64,000 nt of DNA from Pseudomonas sp. FP2335 (GTDB lineage: Bacteria; Pseudomonadota; Gammaproteobacteria; Pseudomonadales; Pseudomonadaceae): NCBI RefSeq assembly GCF_030687535.1, contig NZ_CP117437.1, forward strand, positions 1,385,501 to 1,449,500, read 5' to 3'. The notes beneath the pieces were generated by a model. It worked only from the letters and a program-made list of their open reading frames with translations. It did no database searches and was not told the DNA's origin. A program made the translations under genes and the position numbers. Positions 37,289 to 46,682 of the stretch are shown one piece after another (position 1 is the stretch's first letter; every line of letters starts with the position of its first letter).

Positions 37289-38194
37289 ATGAGAATCCTC
37301 GGCATTCTGTGCCTGCTACTGACCTTGAACGGTTGCAGCTCCCTGCTGTTCTACCCCGAGCCCGGCCTGCCGTTCACCCCGGAAAAAGCCCACCTGGCCT
37401 ACCGTGACGTGACCCTCACCACCGCCGATGGGGTGAAACTCCACGCCTGGTGGCTGCCGGCCAAGCCTGGTGTGGCGCTCAAGGGCACCGTACTGCACCT
37501 GCACGGCAACGGCGGCAACCTGGCCTGGCACCTCGGTGGCAGTTGGTGGTTGCCGGAACAGGGCTACCAGGTGCTGCTCCTGGACTATCGCGGTTATGGC
37601 CTGTCCGAAGGCAAGCCATCACTGCCGGCGGTCTACCAGGACCTCGACGCGGCGTTCAGCTGGATCGACACCGCCGCCGAAACCCAGCACCAACCGTTGA
37701 TCGTCCTCGGCCAAAGTCTCGGCGGTGCGCTGGCGGTGCATTACCTGGCGGGCCATCCGGAGCGTCAGGCGCAGCTCAAGGCGCTGGTGCTGGACGGAGT
37801 GCCCGCCAGTTATCGTGATGTAGGACAATTCGCGCTGAGCACCTCCTGGATAACATGGCCGTTGCAAGTGCCCTTGTCCTGGCTGGTGCCGGACCGCGAC
37901 AGCGCCATCCATGACATGCCCAGGCTGACCGGCGTGCCGAAGCTGCTGTTCCACAGCCTGGACGACCCGATCGTGCCCCTGGCCAATGGCATCCGCCTGT
38001 ATCAGGCGGCGCCGCCACCGAGAGTGCTGCAGTTGACCCGTGGCGGTCATGTGCAGACTTTTGCCGACAAGACCTGGCAGACCGTGATGCTGCGTTATCT
38101 GGATGACCCGCAGCACTTCAACGGCCTACGCCGCCTGGGCGAAATTCCGAACTATCCGATTCCCAAAGTTGATTCATCAGAGAGCCCGCAATGA
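37289..38194 (+). CDS. Lipoprotein alpha/beta hydrolase
   Basis: A 301-aa serine hydrolase with a lipoprotein signal ending L-N-G-C (C16), so it is probably tethered to a membrane facing the periplasm. The alpha/beta hydrolase core shows H-L-H-G-N-G-G (oxyanion region), nucleophile S143 in G-Q-S-L-G-G, D226 in L-D-D-P and H254 in R-G-G-H. It resembles the BEM46/YfhR esterase group. The ATG at 37289 was preferred because the frame upstream reads through the REPIN. The stop overlaps the next gene (ATGA). Substrate unknown. Confidence 0.88.
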   Translation: MRILGILCLLLTLNGCSSLLFYPEPGLPFTPEKAHLAYRDVTLTTADGVKLHAWWLPAKPGVALKGTVLHLHGNGGNLAWHLGGSWWLPEQGYQVLLLDYRGYGLSEGKPSLPAVYQDLDAAFSWIDTAAETQHQPLIVLGQSLGGALAVHYLAGHPERQAQLKALVLDGVPASYRDVGQFALSTSWITWPLQVPLSWLVPDRDSAIHDMPRLTGVPKLLFHSLDDPIVPLANGIRLYQAAPPPRVLQLTRGGHVQTFADKTWQTVMLRYLDDPQHFNGLRRLGEIPNYPIPKVDSSESPQ

Positions 38195-38517
38195 GCGAAG
38201 AACGCAACATGATCCCCCTGATCCTCACCGGCATCGGCACTATTATCGGCACCGTTGGCTGCCTGTGGTTCTATGGCTACCTGCACTTCGCCAAGCCCGA
38301 AGATGCGTTGCTGCTCAGCGACTTCACCATGCTCAAGACCGTGCCCGGCGAGGATTACAAGATTTCCCTGACACCGGCCGCGCAAGTGGCGCAGTGCGTC
38401 GATGGCGTGCTGGTGATGTTTGATACCGAACAGAAAGGCTTGAGCGGTGTGCTGGTGAACAACAAGAAGCAAGCCGTGCGTTGCCTGGGTCAGGAAACCC
38501 CGCAATTGCAGCAATAG
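38191..38517 (+). CDS. Small membrane-anchored protein, function unknown
   Basis: A 108-aa protein with one N-terminal hydrophobic helix (I-L-T-G-I-G-T-I-I-G-T-V-G-C-L-W-F) and a soluble C-terminal part with two Cys. The start overlaps the stop of the lipoprotein hydrolase gene by four bases (ATGA), so the two proteins probably act together at the envelope. A gene of this type follows the hydrolase in P. aeruginosa as I recall. Confidence 0.8.
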   Translation: MSEERNMIPLILTGIGTIIGTVGCLWFYGYLHFAKPEDALLLSDFTMLKTVPGEDYKISLTPAAQVAQCVDGVLVMFDTEQKGLSGVLVNNKKQAVRCLGQETPQLQQ

Positions 38518-38598
38518 GCCGTACACGGAAATATCTGGAACCGTATTGTGTAAGAAGCCACAGAAGGCGAGGACACTTACACAGGGCGGGGTAAGAAT

Positions 38599-38784
38599 GT
38601 GGCGATAGTCATTGGTGCAATACGCAACATGCTGGACATGGCCAGATGTCAAGCGGCGCTGGAGCGGCGCGACGCGCAGGAACAGAAGATCGAGACCTTG
38701 TTGGCCAAGCTCTCGGACAATTCATACGACACTCAAAGCGTGAAGCTGCGAGATGAGAATACCGGCCAGCAGATCAAGTTCTGA
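38599..38784 (+). CDS. Possible small protein (61 aa)
   Basis: A GTG-initiated frame with a purine-rich GGGGTAAGAA upstream encodes 61 aa: a short hydrophobic/amphipathic start, then a charged helix (A-L-E-R-R-D-A-Q-E-Q-K-I-E-T-L). A clear terminator follows 9 bp after the stop, which favours a real transcript. Function unknown; the start is uncertain. Confidence 0.5.
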   Translation: MAIVIGAIRNMLDMARCQAALERRDAQEQKIETLLAKLSDNSYDTQSVKLRDENTGQQIKF

Positions 38785-38792
38785 TACTCAAA

Positions 38793-38818
38793 AAAAACCC
38801 ACCGTGAGGTGGGTTTTT
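38793..38818. terminator. Bidirectional terminator
   Basis: AAAAACCCACC and GGTGGGTTTTT form an 11-bp stem with a GTGA loop. It serves both the small plus-strand gene and the minus-strand OmpA-family lipoprotein gene. Confidence 0.88.
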
Positions 38819-38832
38819 CTATCCAGCTTCAA

Positions 38833-39618
38833 TCAATTGGCGACGGAAGACCGTGGCTTGACCGGCTGGTTGTCGTTGGAAATAGTCACTTCAACACGGC
38901 GGTTCATGGCACGGCCCGACACGCTGCCGTTGTCGGCTACCGGGTATTCCTTGCCGTAACCCTGGGTCACGATGCGCGAAATATCCACGCCTTGCTGTGC
39001 CAGTGCGCGCTGTACCGAAGCCGCACGGCGCTCGGACAGGCTCTGGTTGTACGAATCGGACCCGGTGCTATCGGTATAGCCTTCGACGATCACTTTACGG
39101 TCCGGGTTGTCGCGCAGGAACTGCGCCAGCTTGGTGATGTTGACCAGGCCGCTGGATTTGAGGTCGGACTTGTTGGTGGCGAACAGCACGTCACCAAAGG
39201 TCACCAGCGTACCGCGCTCGGTCTGCTTGGCGTTCAGGCTGTCTTGCAGTTGCTTGATTTGCGCGTCGCGGGCCTCAAGCAGGGCGCGGGCACGTTCGTC
39301 GCCGGCGTTTTTCAGCTTGGCTTCGGACTCGCGCAACACGATGGTGTCTTTGGCCACTTCAACACGCTGGTTGGTCAGGTAGGCCAGTTGGTCGACTTTC
39401 TTCTGGTCTTCCTTATCACGGTAGGCTTTGTCAGCCTTGTCCAGCCATTCGCTGGCGTCCTTGGTTTCCAGTGCCGCCAGCTTGGTGGCTTGCGGGTTGG
39501 TTTGCAGGGCCGAGAAGTTGGTCCGTGCGTTTTCCAGGTTCGCGTTCGGCGGGGTGGAGCAGGCCGCCAGGGCAACGCTCATCGCCAGCAGGGCAGGGAT
39601 CATCAATTGTTTACGCAT
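38833..39618 (-). CDS. lptF: OmpA-family outer-membrane lipoprotein (LptF-like)
   Basis: A 261-aa lipoprotein with lipobox L-A-A-C (C20) and a C-terminal OmpA-like peptidoglycan-binding domain (about 140-245, with V-E-G-Y-T-D-S-T-G and L-S-E-R-R-A). A coiled, charged region fills the middle. It equals the length and neighbourhood of P. aeruginosa LptF (lipotoxin F), which is controlled by the envelope-stress sigma factor AlgU. It follows a DUF4398 lipoprotein gene by 55 bp, so the two are likely one operon. Confidence 0.9.
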   Translation of the reverse strand: MRKQLMIPALLAMSVALAACSTPPNANLENARTNFSALQTNPQATKLAALETKDASEWLDKADKAYRDKEDQKKVDQLAYLTNQRVEVAKDTIVLRESEAKLKNAGDERARALLEARDAQIKQLQDSLNAKQTERGTLVTFGDVLFATNKSDLKSSGLVNITKLAQFLRDNPDRKVIVEGYTDSTGSDSYNQSLSERRAASVQRALAQQGVDISRIVTQGYGKEYPVADNGSVSGRAMNRRVEVTISNDNQPVKPRSSVAN

Positions 39619-39673
39619 AGTCGTGTCGTCCTTTCAATTCGATATCGGGTGCAGTGCAATCGGGGGCGGCGGC

Positions 39674-40099
39674 TTATTGCTGTTTGATCACAGCCGGGCG
39701 CATGCCTTCCTGACGCAGCTCCTGAACAGCTTTCTGGGAATCCTTCACAGCCTGTTCAGCCTTGGCCGCCTGGGATTTGCGCTCAGCCACGCGAGCGTCC
39801 CATTCAGCTTGTTCGGCCAGGCGACGGGCCTCTTCGTAGTTCTTGTCGTGCATGGCGATTTCGGCTTGCTTGAGCTTGTCCTGGGCCGACTTCATTTCCA
39901 CGGCCGCATATTCGGTGCCGCCAGCGCTGACTGCGCTGTTCACCGCAGACTGGGTCACCGCGTATTGCTCGGTTGGCGGGTTGCCGGCGCAGCCCGCCAG
40001 GACGAAGCTGGTGCCGATTGCCAGCGCGGCCAATTTGAGCCCGCGCAGGTGGTTAAACGAGGATTTGGCAGTGCTGGTCTTCATCGTCTTCAACTCCAT
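39674..40099 (-). CDS. DUF4398 lipoprotein
   Basis: A 141-aa lipoprotein with lipobox L-A-G-C (about residue 36) followed by a helical, Ala/Lys/Glu-rich coiled-coil domain (D-K-L-K-Q-A-E-I-A-M-H and A-R-R-L-A-E-Q-A-E-W-D), typical of DUF4398. Start at 40099 follows AGGAG; a second ATG at 40084 is possible and would shorten the leader. It probably shares a transcript with the OmpA-family gene just downstream, suggesting a shared envelope role. Confidence 0.85.
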   Translation of the reverse strand: MELKTMKTSTAKSSFNHLRGLKLAALAIGTSFVLAGCAGNPPTEQYAVTQSAVNSAVSAGGTEYAAVEMKSAQDKLKQAEIAMHDKNYEEARRLAEQAEWDARVAERKSQAAKAEQAVKDSQKAVQELRQEGMRPAVIKQQ

Positions 40100-40210
40100 T
40101 GGATAACTCCTGAAAAACTTAAAATCCATCTTGTAAGGTCGATTGCGGGCCCGGCGGATAAGGCACATGACGCCTGTTGAAACGACCGTTCCAAATGATG
40201 GCTTACTGGG

Positions 40211-40238
40211 TGTGACCGAAGGCTTTTTTGAATAGTTC
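40211..40238 (-). promoter_or_regulatory. AlgU (sigma-E)-like promoter of the lipoprotein operon
   Basis: On the minus strand, GAACTA (40238-40233) and TCACA (40215-40211) are 17 bp apart, against the AlgU consensus GAACTT-N16/17-TCTGA. The site is 112 bp upstream of the DUF4398 start. Known AlgU control of lptF in P. aeruginosa supports it, but the -10 match is only fair. Confidence 0.35.
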
Positions 40239-40269
40239 AGAGAAGATGGCGATTTGCCTAAAAAAATAT

Positions 40270-40285
40270 CTGACTGATCGGTCAG
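40270..40285. promoter_or_regulatory. Palindrome CTGACTGATCGGTCAG, possible operator
   Basis: Sixteen bases with arms CTGAC/GTCAG and a GATC centre; one symmetric pair differs. It resembles TetR-type operators and lies upstream of the AlgU-like promoter. Confidence 0.3.
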
Positions 40286-40323
40286 CACAAAAAATTGGAA
40301 CTTCTGCGTTGCGCAGTGGTACG

Positions 40324-40344
40324 CCGGGCCTGTTCAAGGCCCGG
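40324..40344. terminator. Stem-loop after the 114-aa gene
   Basis: CCGGGCC and GGCCCGG form a 7-bp stem with a TGTTCAA loop, 26 bp after the end of the minus-strand gene. There is no clear T-run on either strand. Confidence 0.4.
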
Positions 40345-40369
40345 AATACAAGGGGTTTGAAGGGATGTA

Positions 40370-40714
40370 TCAGTGTGTCGGTTCGTCGGCGGCGGCCGAC
40401 AAGTCATGCAGATAGCGTCGCGACAAGGTCAGGAAACGCGGGGTGGGGCCGACATCTTCATACAGCGGGTCGCCCTCTTCATCGGTGGCAATCACCTGCT
40501 GGCCCTTGATGTAGGGGAAGCTGGCTTCCAGCTCTTCCAGGGCGGCGCCGATCAACTCGGCGAGCAGTTCTTCAGGCTGGCGCTTGGGGTACATCTCGGC
40601 GATGGCCGCCAGCCGGGCGGCGGCTTCCAGATCCAAGTGGACGGCGTACGCGTTCTTGGTCAAGCGACCCTTGGCGTTCTCTTCCCAATGCTGGGCCAAT
40701 TCTCGAATTTTCAT
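40370..40714 (-). CDS. Conserved 114-aa protein beside ppc, function unknown
   Basis: A soluble acidic 114-aa protein with a helical N-terminal half (A-A-R-L-A-A-I-A-E-M and E-E-L-L-A-E-L-I) and a C-terminal part with Y-E-D-V-G-P-T-P-R-F. Similar proteins next to ppc in Pseudomonas have been labelled pilin-assembly or pili-tip proteins, to my memory, but nothing in the sequence shows this: no signal peptide or pilin motif. It is divergent from ppc across 185 bp. Confidence 0.75.
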   Translation of the reverse strand: MKIRELAQHWEENAKGRLTKNAYAVHLDLEAAARLAAIAEMYPKRQPEELLAELIGAALEELEASFPYIKGQQVIATDEEGDPLYEDVGPTPRFLTLSRRYLHDLSAAADEPTH

Positions 40715-40899
40715 GGCAACCTCAATAAAGCCCGGGATGGCGGGCGGTGATGAGTGACCAGTCGCCCGTGTGGGTAAACACAGGCGCCTTAGTCTTCAGA
40801 CTAGCTGCATCGCGCAAGGTTTAAAGTCTTGTCATAAATGAATGCTGGCGGCACTCTGCAAGACCTGCGCGTCCCGGATTTCTGGCTGGAGATTGGCTG

Positions 40900-43527
40900 A
40901 TGAGTGATATCGATGCACGCTTGCGTGAGGATGTTCACCTGCTGGGTGAACTGTTGGGCAACACCATTCGAGAGCAGTACGGCGATGCTTTTCTCGACAA
41001 GATCGAGCAGATCCGCAAAGGCGCCAAGGCCGATCGACGTGGCGCTGGCGATGAGTTGAGCAGCAGCCTCAACCAGTTGCAGGAAGACGAACTGTTGCCG
41101 GTGGCCCGTGCCTTCAACCAGTTCCTCAACCTCGCCAACATCGCCGAGCAATACCAACTGATTCACCGGCGCGATGAGTCGCAGCCGGCGCCGTTCGAAT
41201 CCCGCGTGTTGCCTGAACTGCTTGCGCGCCTGCAAAGCGAAGGCCACAGCAATGAATCCCTGGCCCGCCAACTGGCGCGGTTGGAGATCGAGTTGGTCCT
41301 CACCGCCCACCCCACCGAAGTGGCGCGCCGCACCCTGATCCAGAAATACGATGCGATTGCCGCGCAACTGGCGCTGCAGGATCACCGTGATCTCACCACC
41401 GCCGAGCGCACGCAGATCCGCGAGCGCCTGCAACGGTTGATCGCCGAGGCCTGGCACACCGAAGAGATCCGCCGTGTCCGGCCAACCCCGGTCGACGAAG
41501 CCAAATGGGGCTTTGCGGTGATCGAGCATTCGCTGTGGCACGCCATCCCCAATTACTTGCGCAAGGCCGACCAGGCCCTGCACGCCGCCACTGGCCTGCG
41601 TTTGCCGCTGGAAGCTGCGCCAATCCGCTTTGCTTCGTGGATGGGCGGCGACCGGGACGGCAACCCGAACGTCACCGCGCCGGTGACTCGCGAAGTGTTG
41701 CTGCTGGCACGCTGGATGGCGGCGGACTTGTACTTGCGCGATATCGACCATCTGGCCTCGGAGCTGTCGATGCAACAAGCCAGCCCGGCGTTGCAGGCCA
41801 AGGTGGGTGACAGTGTCGAGCCCTATCGTGCGCTGCTTAAACAACTGCGCGAACGTCTGCGCGCGACCCGGCAATGGGCCCACGCATCATTGACCGCCGC
41901 CGCCCCGGCCCCCGTGGAGGTACTGCAATACAACCGCGACCTGCTCGATCCGCTGGAACTGTGCTATCAGTCGCTGCACGAATGCGGCATGGGCGTGATC
42001 GCCGATGGGCCGCTGCTCGATTGCCTGCGCCGTGCGGTGACCTTCGGTTTGTTCCTGGTGCGTCTGGATGTGCGCCAGGATTCCAGTCGGCATTCGTCAG
42101 CCATGACCGAAATCACCGACTACCTTGGCTTGGGCCGCTATGAAGAGTGGGATGAAGACGCGCGCATCAGCTTCCTGAGCAAGGAACTGAGCAACCGTCG
42201 GCCACTGTTGCCGGGCTATTTCAAGCCATCGGCGGACACCGCTGAGGTCTTGAATACCTGTAAGGAAATTGCCGCCGCGCCTGCTGCTTCGTTGGGTTCG
42301 TATGTCATCTCCATGGCCGGAGCTGCGTCGGACGTGCTCGCCGTGCAACTGTTGCTCAAAGAATCGGGCGTGCAGCGGCCGATGCGTGTGGTGCCACTGT
42401 TCGAAACCCTGGCTGACCTGGACAACGCCGGCCCGGTGATCGAGCGGCTGTTGCTGCTGCCCGGCTATCGCGCGCGGTTGCAAGGCCCGCAGGAAGTGAT
42501 GATCGGCTACTCGGACTCGGCCAAGGATGCCGGCACCACCGCCGCCGCCTGGGCGCAGTACCGTGCCCAGGAACGCCTGGTCGACATCTGCCGCGAGCAG
42601 CAGGTGGAATTGCTGTTGTTCCACGGTCGCGGTGGCACCGTTGGACGGGGTGGTGGCCCGGCGCATGCGGCGATCCTGTCGCAGCCGCCGGGGTCGGTGG
42701 CGGGGCGCTTCCGTACTACCGAGCAAGGCGAGATGATCCGCTTCAAGTTCGGCCTGCCAGACATCGCCGAGCAAAACCTCAACCTCTACCTCGCCGCCGT
42801 GTTGGAAGCCACGCTGTTGCCGCCACCACCGCCGGAACCGGCGTGGCGCCATTTGATGGACGAATTGGCGGCAGACGGTGTCAGCGCATACCGCGCCGTG
42901 GTGCGGGAAAATCCGCAATTCGTCGAGTACTTCCGCCAGTCCACCCCGGAGCAGGAGTTGGGGCGTTTGCCCTTGGGCAGCCGTCCGGCCAAGCGCCGGG
43001 CGGGCGGTATCGAAAGCCTGCGCGCGATTCCGTGGATCTTCGGCTGGACCCAGACCCGCCTGATGCTGCCGGCCTGGCTTGGCTGGGAAGCGGCGCTGAG
43101 CAAGGCGCTGGAGCGCGGTGAGGGCGAGCTGCTGGGGCAGATGCGTGAGCAGTGGCCATTCTTCCGCACCCGCATCGATATGCTGGAAATGGTGCTGGCC
43201 AAGGCCGATGCCGACATTGCGCGACTGTACGATGAGCGTCTGGTGCAGCCTGACCTGCTGCCATTGGGGGCGCACTTACGCGACCTATTGTCGCAGGCAT
43301 GCAGTGTGGTGCTTGGCCTGACTGGCCAGTCGCAACTGCTGGCCCATAGCCCGGACACCCTGGAGTTCATCCGTCTGCGCAACACCTACCTCGACCCCCT
43401 GCACCTGTTGCAGGCCGAGTTGCTGGCGCGCTCGCGTCAACAAGAGGCGGCGCAGGACAGCCCTCTGGAACAGGCGCTGCTGGTGTCCGTGGCCGGTATT
43501 GCCGCCGGTTTGCGCAACACCGGCTGA
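40900..43527 (+). CDS. ppc: Phosphoenolpyruvate carboxylase
   Basis: This 875-aa enzyme carboxylates phosphoenolpyruvate to oxaloacetate, refilling the TCA cycle. The catalytic H137 lies in L-T-A-H-P-T-E-V, and Y-S-D-S-A-K-D-A-G plus the glycine-rich [14 protein letters not shown] loop are present. The length is typical (about 880). The C-terminus ends in N-T-G, as bacterial PEPCs do. ATG at 40900. A hairpin follows the stop, before adk. Confidence 0.97.
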   Translation: MSDIDARLREDVHLLGELLGNTIREQYGDAFLDKIEQIRKGAKADRRGAGDELSSSLNQLQEDELLPVARAFNQFLNLANIAEQYQLIHRRDESQPAPFESRVLPELLARLQSEGHSNESLARQLARLEIELVLTAHPTEVARRTLIQKYDAIAAQLALQDHRDLTTAERTQIRERLQRLIAEAWHTEEIRRVRPTPVDEAKWGFAVIEHSLWHAIPNYLRKADQALHAATGLRLPLEAAPIRFASWMGGDRDGNPNVTAPVTREVLLLARWMAADLYLRDIDHLASELSMQQASPALQAKVGDSVEPYRALLKQLRERLRATRQWAHASLTAAAPAPVEVLQYNRDLLDPLELCYQSLHECGMGVIADGPLLDCLRRAVTFGLFLVRLDVRQDSSRHSSAMTEITDYLGLGRYEEWDEDARISFLSKELSNRRPLLPGYFKPSADTAEVLNTCKEIAAAPAASLGSYVISMAGAASDVLAVQLLLKESGVQRPMRVVPLFETLADLDNAGPVIERLLLLPGYRARLQGPQEVMIGYSDSAKDAGTTAAAWAQYRAQERLVDICREQQVELLLFHGRGGTVGRGGGPAHAAILSQPPGSVAGRFRTTEQGEMIRFKFGLPDIAEQNLNLYLAAVLEATLLPPPPPEPAWRHLMDELAADGVSAYRAVVRENPQFVEYFRQSTPEQELGRLPLGSRPAKRRAGGIESLRAIPWIFGWTQTRLMLPAWLGWEAALSKALERGEGELLGQMREQWPFFRTRIDMLEMVLAKADADIARLYDERLVQPDLLPLGAHLRDLLSQACSVVLGLTGQSQLLAHSPDTLEFIRLRNTYLDPLHLLQAELLARSRQQEAAQDSPLEQALLVSVAGIAAGLRNTG

Positions 43528-43571
43528 GGTTTTCCAAGCGTTCTCAACGGCTTGCAGATAAACCACGACGG

Positions 43572-43589
43572 CCGCCCGGAAACGGGCGG
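43572..43589 (+). terminator. Hairpin after ppc
   Basis: CCGCCCG and CGGGCGG form a 7-bp stem with a stable GAAA tetraloop; only three T's follow a few bases later. Confidence 0.5.
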
Positions 43590-43704
43590 TCAGCGTTTAT
43601 GCGGGCGGGTTGCACTCAGGCACACCCTACCTATGACGCATGCCCTGCGCGGGTTCCTGCGACTTTTGGCGGCTTGTATGGTGACCGCCCGCTGTGTATC
43701 TTGA

Positions 43705-44454
<750 letters not shown>

Positions 44455-44474
44455 TCCTTCGTTCAGCTTTGTGT

Positions 44475-44504
44475 ACAACGGCCCGCTTGCGGGCCGTTGT
44501 TGTT
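44475..44504 (+). terminator. Terminator after adk
   Basis: ACAACGGCCCGC and GCGGGCCGTTGT form a 12-bp perfect stem with a TT loop, followed by TGTTT. Confidence 0.85.
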
Positions 44505-44544
44505 TATACTGGCGCACTTTTTTTCGACTTGGACACCCACACCG

Positions 44545-45228
44545 ATGAGCACCCTGCTGGCCCTGGACACCGCGACTGAAGCTTGCTCCGTTGCCCTGCT
44601 GCACGATGGCAAGGTAACAAGCCACTACGAGGTGATCCCCCGCCTGCATGCGCAGAAGCTGTTGCCGATGATCAAGCAACTGCTCGAAGACGCCGGCACC
44701 ACCCTGGCGGCGGTTGATGCCATCGCATTTGGCCGCGGGCCAGGTGCGTTTACTGGCGTGCGGATCGCTATCGGCGTGGTGCAGGGCTTGGCGTTTGCCT
44801 TGGAGCGGCCGGTGTTGCCAGTGTCCAACCTGGCCGTGCTGGCCCAGCGCGCGTTGCGCGAACACGGCGCGTATCAGGTGGCTGCGGCGATCGACGCGCG
44901 CATGGATGAGGTCTATTGGGGTTGCTATCGCGAGACCGCTGGCGAAATGTGCCTGGTCGGCGTGGAAGCCGTGCAGCCGCCGGAATCCTCGGTATTGCCA
45001 CCAGATGCCAGCGGTGACTGGTTCGGTGCCGGCACCGGTTGGGGTTATGGCGAGCGCATTGGGGTCACGCTGGTGGGGCAGGACGCCGCCATGTTGCCCC
45101 ACGCCGAAGACCTGCTGACGTTGGCGCGCTTTGCTTTTGAGCGGGGCGAGGCGATTCCCGCCGACCAGGCGGCGCCGGTGTACCTGCGCGATAAGGTTGC
45201 GCAGACCAAGGCTGAGCGCGGCCTGTAA
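44545..45228 (+). CDS. tsaB: TsaB, tRNA t6A-modification complex subunit
   Basis: TsaB is the dimerisation partner of TsaD in making threonylcarbamoyl-adenosine at position 37 of ANN-decoding tRNAs. The 227-aa protein begins L-L-A-L-D-T-A-T-E-A-C-S and contains G-P-G-A-F-T-G-V-R-I, both typical of YeaZ/TsaB. The start at 44545 gives the family N-terminus. It sits after adk as in P. aeruginosa. A REP pair lies just after the stop. Confidence 0.94.
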   Translation: MSTLLALDTATEACSVALLHDGKVTSHYEVIPRLHAQKLLPMIKQLLEDAGTTLAAVDAIAFGRGPGAFTGVRIAIGVVQGLAFALERPVLPVSNLAVLAQRALREHGAYQVAAAIDARMDEVYWGCYRETAGEMCLVGVEAVQPPESSVLPPDASGDWFGAGTGWGYGERIGVTLVGQDAAMLPHAEDLLTLARFAFERGEAIPADQAAPVYLRDKVAQTKAERGL

Positions 45229-45230
45229 TT

Positions 45231-45312
45231 GTGGCGAGGGAGCTTGCTCCCGCTTTTTGTCGAGGGAGCAGGGACTGCTGCGCAGTCCAGCGGGAGCAAG
45301 CTCCCTTGCCAC
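45231..45312. repeat. Inverted REP pair of a second class
   Basis: GTGGCGAGGGAGCTTGCTCC begins the left arm, and GGAGCAAGCTCCCTTGCCAC ends the right arm; the two are near-perfect complements. The spacer contains GGACTGCTGCGCAGTCC, itself a hairpin. This class differs from the GTGGGAGCGGGC repeats elsewhere in the window but matches the single hairpin at 9728-9755. Confidence 0.88.
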
Positions 45313-45504
45313 AGTGATGGTGTGGGCCTCGCGGGATTATTTGACGCCAAAAGTGCGGGTATTTTCTGACAAAAAACGCCAATCGTCAGAATTTGCCCGA
45401 GGTTTTAAACCTTTTTCAAATTATGTGTTCTAGTTATCACCAGAGCATTTGCGCGCTACGGATTGCGCCACTAAAATGCCATTACTGATAGCGAGTTCGC
45501 GCCT

Positions 45505-45795
45505 ATGCGTATTGATGGCTTTTCCTCACCGTCCTATCCAATCAAGCGCAAGCCGCGCAAGGCAAACGCTACGGTGGACGACTCCGTCGAGGATTCGCCG
45601 GACTTCATCGAAGTCCAATCCGATGCGCAAGCCAGCTCCCAAGCCCGTATCAGCGGCCTTCCCGCCCGTCAGCAAGACATGGTCTTCCCGCGCTCCATGA
45701 GCAAAAGCGTCGCGACCGCCCTGGCCAGCTACCTGACCACCGCCGGTTTTGTCGAATGGGATATGGAAGTGCTGGGCCTCGACATCCACATCTGA
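45505..45795 (+). CDS. Small protein (96 aa) coupled to a DUF72 gene
   Basis: A 96-aa product of no known family. The first half is polar and probably disordered (K-R-K-P-R-K and acidic runs). The second half has M-S-K-S-V-A-T-A-L-A-S-Y-L-T-T-A-G-F and ends L-G-L-D-I-H-I. The stop overlaps the start of the DUF72 gene by one base (TGATG), so it is translated together with it. It may assist or regulate the DUF72 protein. Confidence 0.75.
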   Translation: MRIDGFSSPSYPIKRKPRKANATVDDSVEDSPDFIEVQSDAQASSQARISGLPARQQDMVFPRSMSKSVATALASYLTTAGFVEWDMEVLGLDIHI

Positions 45796-46655
45796 TGCGC
45801 CTGCCTTACTTCATCGGTTGCCCATCCTGGAGTGAAAACGCCTGGCGCGAATACCTGTACCCGGCCGACGCACGTTCCAACGATTACCTCGCGCTGTATT
45901 CCCAAGTCTTCAACGCCGTTGAAGGCAACACCACGTTTTATGCCCGCCCCTCGGCCGCCACGGTGCAGCGCTGGGCCGAGATCATGCCTGCCGATTTTCG
46001 CTTCACGGCGAAGTTCCCCGGTGACATCAGCCATGCTGGCGACTTGCGTGAGCAACTGCCGGCGGCGGAAAGTTTTGTCGGCCTGATGAGCCCGCTGGGG
46101 GAGCGTGTTTCGCCGCTGTGGCTGCAGTTGTCGGCAGGCTTTGCGCCGCAGCGCCTTGCCGAATTGGTCGGGTTTATCGACGGCCTTGAACGCCCGATGG
46201 CCGTTGAAGTGCGCCACCCGGAGTTCTTCGCCAAGGGCGACGCCGAGCGCACGCTCAACCGTTTGTTGCGTGATCGAGGCGTGGAGCGCATCTGCCTGGA
46301 CCCGCGTGCGCTGTTCAGCTGCACGTCGACTTCGGCGGCGGTGTTGCATGCCCAGTCGAAGAAACCCAAGGTGCCACCACGTCCGGCGGCGTTGACCCTG
46401 TTTCCCCAAGTACGTTTCATCGGTCATCCCGAACTGCAAGCCAACGACCCGTTCCTGGTCCCGTGGGTGGAAAAAATCGCCTTCTGGATCGAAGAGGGCC
46501 GCACGCCGTACATCTTCCTGCACACCTCGGACAACCGCCTGGCCGCACAACTGGCCCTGCGCTTTCACGAACAATTGATGGCGCGCCTGCCCGGCCTGCC
46601 ACCCCTGCCGACCCTGAATCGAGCGCCTGAAGTGGAGCAACTGGGGTTACTCTAG
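45795..46655 (+). CDS. DUF72 (YecE-like) TIM-barrel protein
   Basis: A 286-aa cytoplasmic protein of the DUF72 family, which has a TIM-barrel fold and no settled function. The signature opening is seen (F-I-G-C-P-S-W and Y-P-A-D-A), followed by E-G-N-T-T-F-Y and F-T-A-K-F-P. The start at 45795 overlaps the stop of the 96-aa gene; the frame is open upstream inside that gene. A PEP-mutase-like gene follows 27 bp later, so the three may form one operon. Confidence 0.88.
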   Translation: MRLPYFIGCPSWSENAWREYLYPADARSNDYLALYSQVFNAVEGNTTFYARPSAATVQRWAEIMPADFRFTAKFPGDISHAGDLREQLPAAESFVGLMSPLGERVSPLWLQLSAGFAPQRLAELVGFIDGLERPMAVEVRHPEFFAKGDAERTLNRLLRDRGVERICLDPRALFSCTSTSAAVLHAQSKKPKVPPRPAALTLFPQVRFIGHPELQANDPFLVPWVEKIAFWIEEGRTPYIFLHTSDNRLAAQLALRFHEQLMARLPGLPPLPTLNRAPEVEQLGLL

Positions 46656-46682
46656 GGCTCCTTTTATCGCCAGGAGTCAGAC

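Noticed and set aside
40791..40802. AGTCTTCAGACT palindrome upstream of ppc
   Set aside because: Only five paired bases per arm; too common by chance to call an operator.
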